A DNA stretch of 64,000 nucleotides from Indolivaga capnocytophagoides DSM 22835 (lineage in GTDB: Bacteria; Bacteroidota; Bacteroidia; Bacteroidales; Dysgonomonadaceae), in contig NZ_AUFL01000004.1 in the NCBI RefSeq assembly GCF_000426485.1, positions 1 through 64,000 of the forward strand. Direction: 5' to 3'. Of the stretch, positions 25,853 through 34,799 are shown one piece after another; the first letter of the stretch is position 1; each line of letters begins with the position of its first letter. Position numbers and translations under genes: made by a program. The notes beneath the pieces were generated by a model, which saw only the letters and a list, made by a program, of their open reading frames with translations, did no database searches and had not been told where the DNA came from.

Positions 25853-26281
25853 ATGATAATGCAGGATTTTGTATATACATTGCTTATGGTGCAATCGACC
25901 TACAGGCAGGCTATATATAAAGAAATTAGGGAATGCGGAATTGATGTATCGTTTGAAATGCTGCATATTCTCAGGAGGCTATATATGCAAGACCGTATAA
26001 ACCAGCAAGAACTCGCGGCATTGGTATATAAGGATAAATCGAACCTTTCTTATCTTCTGAATAATATGGAAAAACGCAATCTTATAAAGCGTATTTCGGA
26101 TGAAGGTGATAAAAGGAACAAACTAGTGGTATTGACTGATGAGGGAAAGGCTAAGAGCGAATTAATACAAAAGATCGTGGATTCGGTATATGTCAAAATA
26201 GAAAAGAATATAGATGTATCCAGAATGGAAAGGTGTGTAAATTATTTGAGAGAATTAAATGGCTTAATCGGTAATGAATAA
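25853..26281 (+). CDS. MarR family transcriptional regulator
   Basis: A 142-residue winged-helix regulator. The DNA-binding part runs from about residue 32 to 100: LHILRRLYMQDRINQQELAA, then the recognition helix region DKSNLSYLLNNMEKRNLI and the wing RISDEGDKRNKLVVLTDEG. Dimerisation helices lie at both ends. It is the first gene of an efflux operon and overlaps the TolC-like gene by 8 bases, so it almost certainly represses that operon until a toxic ligand binds. A palindrome that could be its operator sits at 25791-25804. Confidence 0.9.
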   Translation: MIMQDFVYTLLMVQSTYRQAIYKEIRECGIDVSFEMLHILRRLYMQDRINQQELAALVYKDKSNLSYLLNNMEKRNLIKRISDEGDKRNKLVVLTDEGKAKSELIQKIVDSVYVKIEKNIDVSRMERCVNYLRELNGLIGNE

Positions 26282-27590
26282 AAGTGTATTAGGAGCTATT
26301 ATCGTATTTTTTTTATTGATACCAGGAACAACAGCTTATACCCAAACAACTTATAAACTAACTGTATCCGAACTTTTTGATAAAGGTTTGGAGTATAGTT
26401 TGACAATCAAGTCGTCGGAACTGAAAATCAGAATGGCAGAAGACCGGGTTTCTCTGGCGAGGAATAAACTGCTGCCGGATATTCAGGTAAGCGGTCAGTT
26501 TGGCTATGTCGGACCTTCTTCGATATTGAACCGCGATTTGTCTTTTCTCAAACATACAGATGCTCCCGATTGGAAACAAAACTATCAATTGGCTGCTGTT
26601 CAGCCATTGTATCAGGGCGGGCGTATTAGAGGAAATATAGAAAAATCGGAACTGGATCAGGAAATCGCACAACTGAGTCTCGAAAAGGATAAATCGGGAC
26701 TTAAGCTTTGGCTGATGGGTAAATTTCTGGATTTGTATAATTTTTACAAACAAAGAGCCAGCTATGAGCTCAACATCCAAGAGGCTCAAAGACGATTGCA
26801 GGATATCCGAAAGATGAGGGAAGAGGGAATGATCACAACTAACGATGTTCTTCGCTCCGAAATACAATTATCGAATTACGAATTGTCGTTAAAAGAGACT
26901 AATAACAACATTATACTAGTATCTCAGCAGTTGTCCATTGTTATGGGAATGAATGAAGATTTGATCTTCGAACCCGATCTGATCTTTTCAAAAACGGAGG
27001 AGAATCTGCAAGGAATAGAGGATTACATCCAATCTGCATATGAAAAATATCCGGATATGAGGATAAGCAAGACGAGTCTTGATCTGGCCCGAAATAATCT
27101 GAAAATAACTAAAGCCGATTTTTTACCTGCTTTGTCTTTACAGTTCGGCAATACTTTTCAGCGTCCTATACCAAATACTTCACCGGTGCAGGATTTATAT
27201 CTGAATTCGTGGGGATTGACATTAAACCTGTCTTACAAAGTTTCGGCATTGTTTGACCGGAAGCATTCATTGTCATCAGCTAAAACCCAAATCAATCTGC
27301 AGGAAATGGCTGAGGAGCAACAGCGACAGAATATACGGACAGGAGTGAAAGCCGCTTATTTGAAACATCAGGAAGCTCTTGATAAAGTAAAGGTGCTGGA
27401 GCATTCACTGAATCAAGCGAATGAGAATTACCGTATTGTAAATAAGAAATATTTCAATCAGCTGGCTATTTTAACTGACCTTCTGGATGCAAATACAGTC
27501 CAATTGAGCGCAGAACTGCAATTGGAAGCTGCCCGTACAAATGTAATTTATACTTATTACCAACTGCTTAATATTAGTGGTAATCTGTAA
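26274..27590 (+). CDS. TolC family outer-membrane efflux protein
   Basis: A 438-residue TolC-like channel subunit. A signal peptide (about 1-24, TAYTQ) is followed by two repeats of the outer-membrane efflux protein domain with long helical hairpins (for example DIRKMREEGMITTNDVLRSE and KKYFNQLAILTDLLDANTVQ). Homotrimers span outer membrane and periplasm. The start ATG lies within the end of marR (8-base overlap), which suggests coupled translation. The membrane fusion protein and MFS pump follow after a 154-base gap. Lengths and order match tripartite EmrAB-TolC systems. Confidence 0.92.
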   Translation: MNKSVLGAIIVFFLLIPGTTAYTQTTYKLTVSELFDKGLEYSLTIKSSELKIRMAEDRVSLARNKLLPDIQVSGQFGYVGPSSILNRDLSFLKHTDAPDWKQNYQLAAVQPLYQGGRIRGNIEKSELDQEIAQLSLEKDKSGLKLWLMGKFLDLYNFYKQRASYELNIQEAQRRLQDIRKMREEGMITTNDVLRSEIQLSNYELSLKETNNNIILVSQQLSIVMGMNEDLIFEPDLIFSKTEENLQGIEDYIQSAYEKYPDMRISKTSLDLARNNLKITKADFLPALSLQFGNTFQRPIPNTSPVQDLYLNSWGLTLNLSYKVSALFDRKHSLSSAKTQINLQEMAEEQQRQNIRTGVKAAYLKHQEALDKVKVLEHSLNQANENYRIVNKKYFNQLAILTDLLDANTVQLSAELQLEAARTNVIYTYYQLLNISGNL

Positions 27591-27744
27591 GGGTTGTTTG
27601 ATATAGATTTATCTATAGGTATAAAAGTTAAAATAGGGGAAGAAGGTAACCGATAAAAAAAGTGTTTTTAGTGTGTACTTTGTAACCTTTTTTGTTTAAT
27701 TGACTGAATTGCATAGTTTATAAAATTTATTTGTAACGTCATAT

Positions 27745-28845
27745 ATGGATATAGAAAAATCTGAAATAGAGGAAAAATTACAACAACAACGCATTTATAA
27801 AAAGTTACAGAGCAAAAAGAAACGAAATCTGTTACTAAATATAATAACTATTGTGCTGGCTTTGGCAGGTATTGTTTGGGCATGTAATATATTTCTGCGT
27901 TATTACGAGTATGAGATAACAAACGATGCCACAGTCGAACAATATGTCTCGCCCGTAAACAGCAAGGTGCAGGGATATATCAAAAAAATAAATTTTACAG
28001 ACCATCAGTATGTACATAAAGGAGATACATTACTGGTGATTGATGATCGTGAATTTCAAATTAAATTGCTTGATGCTGAGGCTGCGATGAAAGACGCTGA
28101 AGCATCAGCCGAAATATTATCATCTACAATTAATACAGCTGCGGCAAATGTTGCTGTTTCTCTGGCGAACATAGAAGAAGCAAAAGCCCGTTTGTGGAAA
28201 TCGGAGCAGGACTATAACAGATATAAAAACCTGCTGGCCGCCGATGCTGTGTCTCAACAGCAATTCGATCAGATGAAGACCGAATATGAGGCTATGAAAG
28301 CCCATTACAATTCATTGTCGAAACAACAGGAGTCTGTCAGATCCGTATCATCAGAAACTCAGAAAAAACGAAATAGTACAGAGGCGGCGATAGCCCGGCG
28401 AAAATCCGATTTGGCTATGGCTGAGCTCAATCTTTCGTATACGGTTATTACTGCTCCTTACTCGGGATATGTAGGGAGGAGAGCTTTGGATGAAGGTCAG
28501 TTGATACAGGCCGGACAGACTATAACCAATCTGGTGAAAGGCGAAGATAAATGGATTATTGCTAATTACAGGGAAAAGCAGATTGAGAATATATACATCG
28601 GTCAGATGGTAAATATCAAGGTTGATGCAATTAAGGGTAAGGTATTTAAAGGAAAAGTAACGGCAATATCGGAAGCTACCGGATCTAAATACTCATTATT
28701 ACCGACAGATAATTCTGCCGGCAACTTCGTGAAGATACAACAGCGTATTCCTGTACGTATCGATTTTGTTGATGCAAGCAAAGAGGACATGTCTAAACTA
28801 AGAGCGGGTATGATGGTTGAAACAGAAGCTATATTAAGAGAATGA
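27745..28845 (+). CDS. HlyD/EmrA family membrane fusion protein
   Basis: A 366-residue periplasmic adaptor with one N-terminal membrane helix (about residues 30-50). The lipoyl halves are formed by VSPVNSKVQGYIKKINFTDH-like residues near 70 and ITAPYSGYVGRRALDEGQLI near 230-250, on either side of a coiled coil. The C-terminal beta barrel contains GQMVNIKVDAIKGKVFKGKV. It links an inner-membrane pump to TolC. The MFS pump gene overlaps its stop (ATGA). The 154-base gap before it contains GTAACC-type sequence but no clear promoter. Confidence 0.92.
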   Translation: MDIEKSEIEEKLQQQRIYKKLQSKKKRNLLLNIITIVLALAGIVWACNIFLRYYEYEITNDATVEQYVSPVNSKVQGYIKKINFTDHQYVHKGDTLLVIDDREFQIKLLDAEAAMKDAEASAEILSSTINTAAANVAVSLANIEEAKARLWKSEQDYNRYKNLLAADAVSQQQFDQMKTEYEAMKAHYNSLSKQQESVRSVSSETQKKRNSTEAAIARRKSDLAMAELNLSYTVITAPYSGYVGRRALDEGQLIQAGQTITNLVKGEDKWIIANYREKQIENIYIGQMVNIKVDAIKGKVFKGKVTAISEATGSKYSLLPTDNSAGNFVKIQQRIPVRIDFVDASKEDMSKLRAGMMVETEAILRE

Positions 28846-30452
28846 GCCAGCAGGCAAACATAGCGGCTGCTCCCCAACACTTCAGAGAATGGGTTCCTAC
28901 ATGGCTCAAAGCTGTGGTAGCCCTTTTTATCTTGTTCCCTGTTATGCTCATAAATGGCGCATATACAGGTAGTAGTGTCGATATCTCCAGCTTTCTGGGA
29001 GTATTGTCCGAAGATATTAACATGGCTTACTTTGCGGCATCGGCAGGTATGGCTATATCGTATCCCATAGTACCTATTTTGAGACCTGTGGCTACCACCA
29101 AAACAATTATACTGATTGTACTATTTGCCCAATTGGGGCTAAGTTTTATCTGCGCTACAACTACATATGTAGAGGTATTGATTGTCTGCAGCTTTTTTAT
29201 TGGGTATTTCAAAGGGTTTTCTCTTATAGAGATCATTTCTATTCTGATGCCCACTGTGACACCCAGTGGTACACGTAATGAATTTTATTCTAAATTTTAT
29301 CCCATATCTCTTATTATAGGACAGTTATCTCTGGTATTGACCGCCGAGTTTGCATACAATTATCAATGGCAGCATATGTACTATTTTATGATTGTTTTGT
29401 TGCTTATTGCTATGCTTCTGGTAGTGGTGTTTATGGCTTTCGGCAGACGACTTATCCGCATACCTTATAAAGAGATTGATTGGTATAGTTTCTTTCAGGC
29501 ATCGTGTGTAATGATGGCTATAATTTATGTCTGTACTTATGGGAAAACTAACGATTGGTTTGCCTCACGGAATATTATAATTGCAACGATAAGTATTCCT
29601 GTTTTAGGATGGATGTTTATCCGCCGTCAGCTAATGTCTGATAAACGCCCTTTTGTGGATATGAGTGTTTTGAAGAACCGGAACTCGGCTGTGATGTACT
29701 TGTTTTCGTTCTTCATGATGTTTATGGCTTCGTTTACCACATTGTCGTCGGCATACGTTACATCTGTCTTGCGTTTGGATGCGACTAAAGCTAATGAGCT
29801 GTATTTGTATATGATTCCGGGTATTGTGATCGGTGGTTTTGCGTGCTACTACCTCTATCGCAGAGCTATACGCATGGCTTGGCTGTTGTTTATCGGATTC
29901 TCCTGTTTTACACTTGCTATTGCTCTCCTGTACTTTAATGTACAGCCAGAAGGAACATACGAAGATTTATATTTGCCTATGTTTCTTAAGGGTATCGGAA
30001 TTGTGATATTGTATGTTGCCATAGGTGTATACGCAATTCAGGGGCTTGAGCCAAAGCAGTTGATATATAATGCTTTTTTCATTATCTGTTCCAGATCAGC
30101 TTTAGCTCCAGCGGTAGCTTTAGGTATAATGACAAATTGGTTATATCGGTTGCAGCAACAAAATCTATCTGTGCTGTCTGAGTCTGTAGATGCTTTGAAT
30201 CCTTATGCTTCGAGCTTATACACTCAAAGTTATTCAAGTTATATAGCCAAAGGTTTGAGCATAGAGGAAGCAAAACAGATGGCTCTAAATACTTTGTACG
30301 GAAAAGTACAGATACAGGCGACTACCGTCAGTATAAAAGAAATATTAGGATATATGCTTATCATCGGGATTGTTATATTGGTTGGCATATTGTTATACTT
30401 CTTCAAATACAGAGCTGTGAGATTAGTGAAAGTTGGACAGGATTTGAGTTGA
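28842..30452 (+). CDS. MFS drug efflux pump (EmrB-like)
   Basis: A 536-residue MFS transporter with about 14 hydrophobic segments, in the size range of the drug:H+ antiporter-2 group. Its first helix follows WVPTWLKAVVALFILFPVML. A conserved phrase GRRLIRIPYKEIDWYS marks the middle loop, typical of Bacteroidota EmrB-like pumps. The start ATG overlaps the stop of the fusion protein. The substrate is unknown; likely a hydrophobic toxin or antibiotic. With the TolC-like and EmrA-like genes it makes a complete tripartite pump under MarR control. Confidence 0.88.
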   Translation: MSQQANIAAAPQHFREWVPTWLKAVVALFILFPVMLINGAYTGSSVDISSFLGVLSEDINMAYFAASAGMAISYPIVPILRPVATTKTIILIVLFAQLGLSFICATTTYVEVLIVCSFFIGYFKGFSLIEIISILMPTVTPSGTRNEFYSKFYPISLIIGQLSLVLTAEFAYNYQWQHMYYFMIVLLLIAMLLVVVFMAFGRRLIRIPYKEIDWYSFFQASCVMMAIIYVCTYGKTNDWFASRNIIIATISIPVLGWMFIRRQLMSDKRPFVDMSVLKNRNSAVMYLFSFFMMFMASFTTLSSAYVTSVLRLDATKANELYLYMIPGIVIGGFACYYLYRRAIRMAWLLFIGFSCFTLAIALLYFNVQPEGTYEDLYLPMFLKGIGIVILYVAIGVYAIQGLEPKQLIYNAFFIICSRSALAPAVALGIMTNWLYRLQQQNLSVLSESVDALNPYASSLYTQSYSSYIAKGLSIEEAKQMALNTLYGKVQIQATTVSIKEILGYMLIIGIVILVGILLYFFKYRAVRLVKVGQDLS

Positions 30453-30518
30453 ACAAATTAATATATTTTTTGTTTAATTAGGGAAACAACATATTCCGGT
30501 TTCTTAAAAACAAATAAA

Positions 30519-31316
30519 ATGAAAAAAATATTACTTTCAACATTAATCCTTGCATCAACATTTTCGTTATTTGCGCAGACTGAGCCTGCATATAAAAAGG
30601 GAAAATTCTTCGCTTTCTGGGGATGGAACAGGAGTCATTATACAAACTCTACCATTCATTTTACCGGAGATGATTATGATTTTAAATTATACAGAGCCGT
30701 TGCACATGATAAGCTGAGTCCTGTTAGTTATCATAATTATTTGCAGCTGGATCGTATAACTATACCTCAGACCAATTTCCGTATAGGTTATTTCTTTAAA
30801 GACAATATGGCGATCAGCATCGGTGTAGACCACATGAAATACGTAATGGATCAGGATCAAACAGTAAAGGTCTCGGGAACCGTTCCTAAAGAATTTCAGG
30901 ATAGAGTTCAGGATGGACAGATAAAACTTACTGACGATTTCCTTACATTCGAACATACTGACGGTCTGAACTATATCAATGCCGAGTTTGAATATTATCA
31001 TAATTTCTACAAGAATGGAATATTAAAAATAAACGGATTAGTTGGAGGTGGTGCTGGCTTTTTACTACCCAAATCCAATGTTAAACTGTTTGATCAGGAA
31101 CGTCATGATAAGTTTCATCTGGCCGGTTTTGGTTTGAACGGTAAAGTTGGTGCTGATGTATTGTTGTGGGATTTGTTTTTCCTGCGTTGCGAAGGTAAAG
31201 AAGGTTATATCAATATGCCAAGTATCCGCACAACCTATGATAAGAGCGATAAAGCATCTCAGCATTTCTGGTTTGCCGAAATCGATTTTCTATTTGGTTT
31301 TGCATGGCATTTTTAA
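30519..31316 (+). CDS. Outer-membrane beta-barrel protein of unknown function
   Basis: A 265-residue protein with a clean signal peptide (about 1-20, STFSLFAQ). The mature part alternates polar and hydrophobic residues in many short strands, and ends in aromatic residues (FLFGFAWHF), the pattern of small outer-membrane barrels. I do not recognise a named family. It follows the efflux pump by 66 bases on the same strand and could be read with it, but the break and its own terminator (31343) leave this open. It might be a surface or lipid-related barrel. Confidence 0.65.
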   Translation: MKKILLSTLILASTFSLFAQTEPAYKKGKFFAFWGWNRSHYTNSTIHFTGDDYDFKLYRAVAHDKLSPVSYHNYLQLDRITIPQTNFRIGYFFKDNMAISIGVDHMKYVMDQDQTVKVSGTVPKEFQDRVQDGQIKLTDDFLTFEHTDGLNYINAEFEYYHNFYKNGILKINGLVGGGAGFLLPKSNVKLFDQERHDKFHLAGFGLNGKVGADVLLWDLFFLRCEGKEGYINMPSIRTTYDKSDKASQHFWFAEIDFLFGFAWHF

Positions 31317-31342
31317 GATAAAATACTTTGAAATTAAGCATA

Positions 31343-31380
31343 GGAGGAAGCTTTCTGCGGAAGATTTCCTCTTTTCTTTT
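31343..31380 (+). terminator. Terminator after the barrel protein
   Basis: GAGGAAGCTTTC pairs imperfectly with GGAAGATTTCCTC, followed by TTTTCTTTT. It separates the barrel gene from the acetyltransfer pair. Confidence 0.65.
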
Positions 31381-31412
31381 ATCTATATAGTGAAAAAGAT
31401 CATATTTATACT

Positions 31413-31433
31413 TATTTTTGCCTCGCAAAAATA
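31413..31433 (+). promoter_or_regulatory. -7 box and overlapping 9-3-9 inverted repeat upstream of the MBOAT gene
   Basis: TATTTTTG (31413-31420) fits the -7 element. The same bases form the left arm of a perfect inverted repeat, TATTTTTGC-CTC-GCAAAAATA, running across the expected transcript start. A repressor bound there would block RNA polymerase. Confidence 0.5.
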
Positions 31434-31458
31434 TTAGGGATCAAACGATTATATATAC

Positions 31459-32877
31459 ATGTTATTTAGTAGCATATTCTTTCTGGGTTTCTTTTTACCA
31501 ATATCGATACTCTCATATTTGTCAACTCCCCGGAAATACAGAAATATAACACTTCTTTTTCTGAGTTTGTTGTTTTACGCATGGGGAGAACCGAAAATGG
31601 TCTTTGTTATGCTCTTTGTAGTTATAACAAACTATTTTTCGGGTATACTTATAGCCAAAGATTATCGAAAGATTGGAATGTGTATATCGATACTAACGAG
31701 TATGGGTACTTTGGCTGTTTTTAAATATACAAATTTTGCTTATGATTCTTTTACAACTCTAATAACCGAGTTAGGCATAAGCTATAGTTGGATGTCTATT
31801 CCTCGAATAGCTTTACCGGTAGGGATCAGTTTCTATACATTCCAGACATTATCTTATAATATAGACATCTATCGGAATAATATTAAGCCATGTTATAATC
31901 TGATTGATTTTGCGACGTATGTCAGTTTCTTTCCTCAATTGGTTGCTGGACCCATTGTCCGATTTACAGATGTCAGGGAGCAGCTCGGTTCGAGAGGAAC
32001 TAATCTCGATAACTTCGCATCGGGTATAGAGCGGTTTATATTAGGGCTTGCCAAAAAGGTAATCATCGCCAATAACTGTGCTTATATAGCAGACCTTATA
32101 TTCGATTTACATCCTAAGTATGTGTCGGTAGGAAGTGCTTGGCTTGGGATAACTTTTTATACTTTACAGATATATTTCGACTTTTCGGGATATTCCGATA
32201 TGGCAATCGGGCTTGCTCGTATATTTGGTTTTCGTTTTCAGGAGAACTTTAATTATCCGTATATATCCAATTCGATAAAAGAGTTCTGGAGACGCTGGCA
32301 TATTTCATTGTCATCCTGGTTCAGAGATTATCTTTATATTTCGCTCGGAGGAAACCGAAAAGGTAAATATAGAACTTACATTAATCTTTCGATTGTTTTT
32401 ATCGTAACGGGCCTTTGGCATGGTGCCAGTTGGAATTTCATTATATGGGGTATTTGGCATGGGCTTTTTATTGTATTGGAGCGTATGGGGGGAGATAAGA
32501 TTTTGGAAAAGACTCCAAAACCGATACAGCATATTTATACATTGTTGGTAGTTATGATAGGGTGGGTGTTCTTCCGATCGGCTAATTTGGAAATGTCTCT
32601 CTTGTTCATTCAAAATCTTTTCGGAGGATTATCTACTGATCAAGTTGTGTTTCATATGGCAGATTATCTTACAGTTCACCATATTATAATTTTATCATTT
32701 GCTTTGTTGTTTTGCTCTCCGGTTTTTCCTGCTTTCAGAAATAGATTATCCGCATATATGGTGGAGCATACTTATATTGAATATATATATTATGTGTGTC
32801 TGCTGTTGTTATTGATTTTCCTCATAGCGGCTGAAACAATAACGACATTTACTCCATTTATTTATTTTAGATTCTAA
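31459..32877 (+). CDS. MBOAT family O-acyltransferase (AlgI-like)
   Basis: A 472-residue multi-pass membrane protein of the MBOAT family, group of alginate acetyltransferase AlgI and DltB. The catalytic histidine is in GLWHGASWNFIIWGIWHG (about residues 316-333). SFYTFQTLSYNIDIYRN and FPQLVAGPIVRF near the middle, and YFDFSGYSDMAIGLARIFGF, are conserved phrases. It passes an acyl group across the membrane to an SGNH partner that modifies an extracellular glycan or protein; the partner is encoded 4 bases downstream. The modified substrate is unknown, since no glycan genes are adjacent. Confidence 0.93.
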   Translation: MLFSSIFFLGFFLPISILSYLSTPRKYRNITLLFLSLLFYAWGEPKMVFVMLFVVITNYFSGILIAKDYRKIGMCISILTSMGTLAVFKYTNFAYDSFTTLITELGISYSWMSIPRIALPVGISFYTFQTLSYNIDIYRNNIKPCYNLIDFATYVSFFPQLVAGPIVRFTDVREQLGSRGTNLDNFASGIERFILGLAKKVIIANNCAYIADLIFDLHPKYVSVGSAWLGITFYTLQIYFDFSGYSDMAIGLARIFGFRFQENFNYPYISNSIKEFWRRWHISLSSWFRDYLYISLGGNRKGKYRTYINLSIVFIVTGLWHGASWNFIIWGIWHGLFIVLERMGGDKILEKTPKPIQHIYTLLVVMIGWVFFRSANLEMSLLFIQNLFGGLSTDQVVFHMADYLTVHHIIILSFALLFCSPVFPAFRNRLSAYMVEHTYIEYIYYVCLLLLLIFLIAAETITTFTPFIYFRF

Positions 32878-32881
32878 AATT

Positions 32882-33973
32882 ATGAAACCGAAATATCTGT
32901 TTGTCATATTATTTGTGATAATTATCTCAATACCGACATTATTCCTCCCATTTTATGAGTCTTCTACAGCCTCGGAAAATAGAGCGAAAGATAAATTTCC
33001 GGGGTGGTACACGCTGTATACATATCCGGTTTTGTTTATACGGAAAGTTGATGCTTTCTACAAATCTAACTTTGCATTGAGGAATCATTTGTATAACTTT
33101 TATAAATACCTTAAATGGGATATCTTAGGAGAGAACCCTTTTCCGAATGAGGTGGTTGTAGGTAAAGATGGCTGGTTGTTTCCCGGTAACAAGTCTTATC
33201 ATAATTATGACCAATCCTTGGGAGTCGTTTCCGATATAGAAGAACGTATGGATAGTACATGCAGCAAAATGCTGGCAATGAAAATTTTCTGTGATTCCCT
33301 TGGTATTGATTTTTATTTGGCTATAGGTCCGGATAAGGCGTCTGTGTATCCCGAGATGCTACCGATAAAGCCTCTAACGGTAGGGAAAACAAAAGATGTT
33401 GTCAAACGGAAACTGAAGGGATTTCATGTTAATGTCATAGATATGAGTGATTATATATTGGAACAGAAAGATGGACAGAAGCTTTATTTTTATAAAACCG
33501 ATACTCATTGGAATCATCTGGGAGCATATTTGGGTACTCAAAGGTTGTTAGATGAAATAAGGAAGAAATACGATGTGGGAGCTATTGACCTGAATGATTA
33601 TCAAGTAAAAGATACAGCCGTGTTTACTATGGACTTATCTCGCCAGATAGATGTTCTGATGAAAGAATCTTATTCCGTATTTAAGAAACAAAAGGATGAC
33701 TATACAAAAACGATAAGGTCTATGAACTACGATGGCTGGGATGTCCCCTTAGAGGAAACGATAAATGTAAAAAGAGAAAGTAAATGTGTGGTATTCAGGG
33801 ATTCCTACTTTCAAAATATGTATGATTATTTTTGCAATAATGTAGGTCATGCCGTTATCGGTGTTCAGCGGTTTGACAGGAATCTTATATTAAAAGTTCG
33901 TCCGGATTTTGTTGTATTCGAGTTAGTGGAGCGTCGTTTATTGGATTTTGATCCAAATGAATTTTATCTATAA
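32882..33973 (+). CDS. SGNH-like acetyltransferase, AlgJ/AlgX-related
   Basis: A 363-residue protein with one N-terminal membrane helix, the rest outside. It belongs to the AlgX/AlgJ-like SGNH group: VVGKDGWLFPGN near 98-109, FYLAIGPDKASVYPEMLP, the DTHWNHLGAYLGTQRL Asp-His motif (near 203-218) and the nucleophile serine in VVFRDSYFQNM (near 304). It takes the acyl group from the MBOAT partner and places it on the final acceptor. It starts 4 bases after the MBOAT stop, so the two are co-translated. A terminator follows at 33978. Confidence 0.88.
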   Translation: MKPKYLFVILFVIIISIPTLFLPFYESSTASENRAKDKFPGWYTLYTYPVLFIRKVDAFYKSNFALRNHLYNFYKYLKWDILGENPFPNEVVVGKDGWLFPGNKSYHNYDQSLGVVSDIEERMDSTCSKMLAMKIFCDSLGIDFYLAIGPDKASVYPEMLPIKPLTVGKTKDVVKRKLKGFHVNVIDMSDYILEQKDGQKLYFYKTDTHWNHLGAYLGTQRLLDEIRKKYDVGAIDLNDYQVKDTAVFTMDLSRQIDVLMKESYSVFKKQKDDYTKTIRSMNYDGWDVPLEETINVKRESKCVVFRDSYFQNMYDYFCNNVGHAVIGVQRFDRNLILKVRPDFVVFELVERRLLDFDPNEFYL

Positions 33974-33977
33974 AAAG

Positions 33978-34010
33978 AAAACCAGACTCTCGAAAGAGCC
34001 TGGTTTTTTC
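33978..34010. terminator. Convergent terminator
   Basis: AAAACCAG-A-CTCT pairs with AGAG-C-CTGGTTTT over CGAA, with T on the plus strand and T on the reverse strand. It can serve both the SGNH gene and the minus-strand thioredoxin-fold gene. Confidence 0.8.
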
Positions 34011-34014
34011 ATAC

Positions 34015-34521
34015 TTACATGGTTTCTTTTTTCAAAATTTCATTCAATTTAGCAGGTGTGAGATTCATTGCCATGATGACTCCTTTTTCGTCAATCAGGT
34101 AATTTTTAAAACCTCTTCCCAGTTGATACTTTTGATAAAGCTCCGAACCGCTACCTTTTGTTTCCTGAAACTGGTATGTCTTATCGATTCCATCCATACT
34201 TAATGTCTTTTCGAAGATCGCCTTGTTTTTATCAAAAGCCACGGAAATCATAACCAGTGGACTCTTGTCTTTTTTTAACGAGTTCCATAAAAGAACATTT
34301 TTCATGTGTGAGTCGGCATCATATGCCGCCCAAAAGCTTACCAATACTTTTACTCCCCTTAAATACTTAAGATCAAGTTTATTGCCCTCGTTATCACTTA
34401 TTTTTAACTCGGGCATTAGGTTTCCTGGATATATACCTTCTGAAACCTTCGAAGTTCTTGTTGTGTAGGACGAAGTGATCAACACTATCCCAACGAGCAA
34501 GAAGCACTTCAAATACTTCAT
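34015..34521 (-). CDS. Exported thioredoxin-fold protein lacking active-site cysteines
   Basis: A 168-residue TlpA/redoxin-like protein. The N-terminus is a signal peptide (about 1-22). The mature part shows the fold of TlpA-like proteins: PELKISDNEGNKLDLKYLRG, then VLVSFWAAYDADS (61-71), where the FWATWCGPC active site would be. Both cysteines of CxxC are replaced, and the only cysteine is in the signal peptide (residue 6). It cannot therefore act as a disulfide oxidoreductase. The gene is not decayed: it is full length with a near-perfect promoter (34647-34677). Role unknown; perhaps a binding or scaffold protein. Confidence 0.8.
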   Translation of the reverse strand: MKYLKCFLLVGIVLITSSYTTRTSKVSEGIYPGNLMPELKISDNEGNKLDLKYLRGVKVLVSFWAAYDADSHMKNVLLWNSLKKDKSPLVMISVAFDKNKAIFEKTLSMDGIDKTYQFQETKGSGSELYQKYQLGRGFKNYLIDEKGVIMAMNLTPAKLNEILKKETM

Positions 34522-34646
34522 AAAATAATATTTAGGTTACTACTAAAGCTATATCCACAGAATCTCTCCATAGATTATAACTTCTCCGATTCTCGGAAAA
34601 AACAGTCCTACTCTAAGGATCTGCTATGCTTATTATTTTAGCGGCA

Positions 34647-34677
34647 CAAATATACACTACTTTTTTCTGATTTCAAA
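34647..34677 (-). promoter_or_regulatory. Promoter of the cysteine-less thioredoxin-fold gene
   Basis: On the minus strand TTTG (34674-34677), exactly 19 bases, then TATATTTG (34647-34654): a full consensus match. It predicts a leader of about 120 bases. Nothing else was recognised in the 278-base gap to the carbonic anhydrase gene. Confidence 0.75.
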
Positions 34678-34799
34678 CCTAAGAGCATAACTATACTTTA
34701 CATGTTAAAGAACAAATTCTTTGCTGAAAAGGTTTTGACACAGATATAGATTTTTTCTAATAGTGTGTTTTTAACAATCAAAGTAAGACGAAAATAGGA

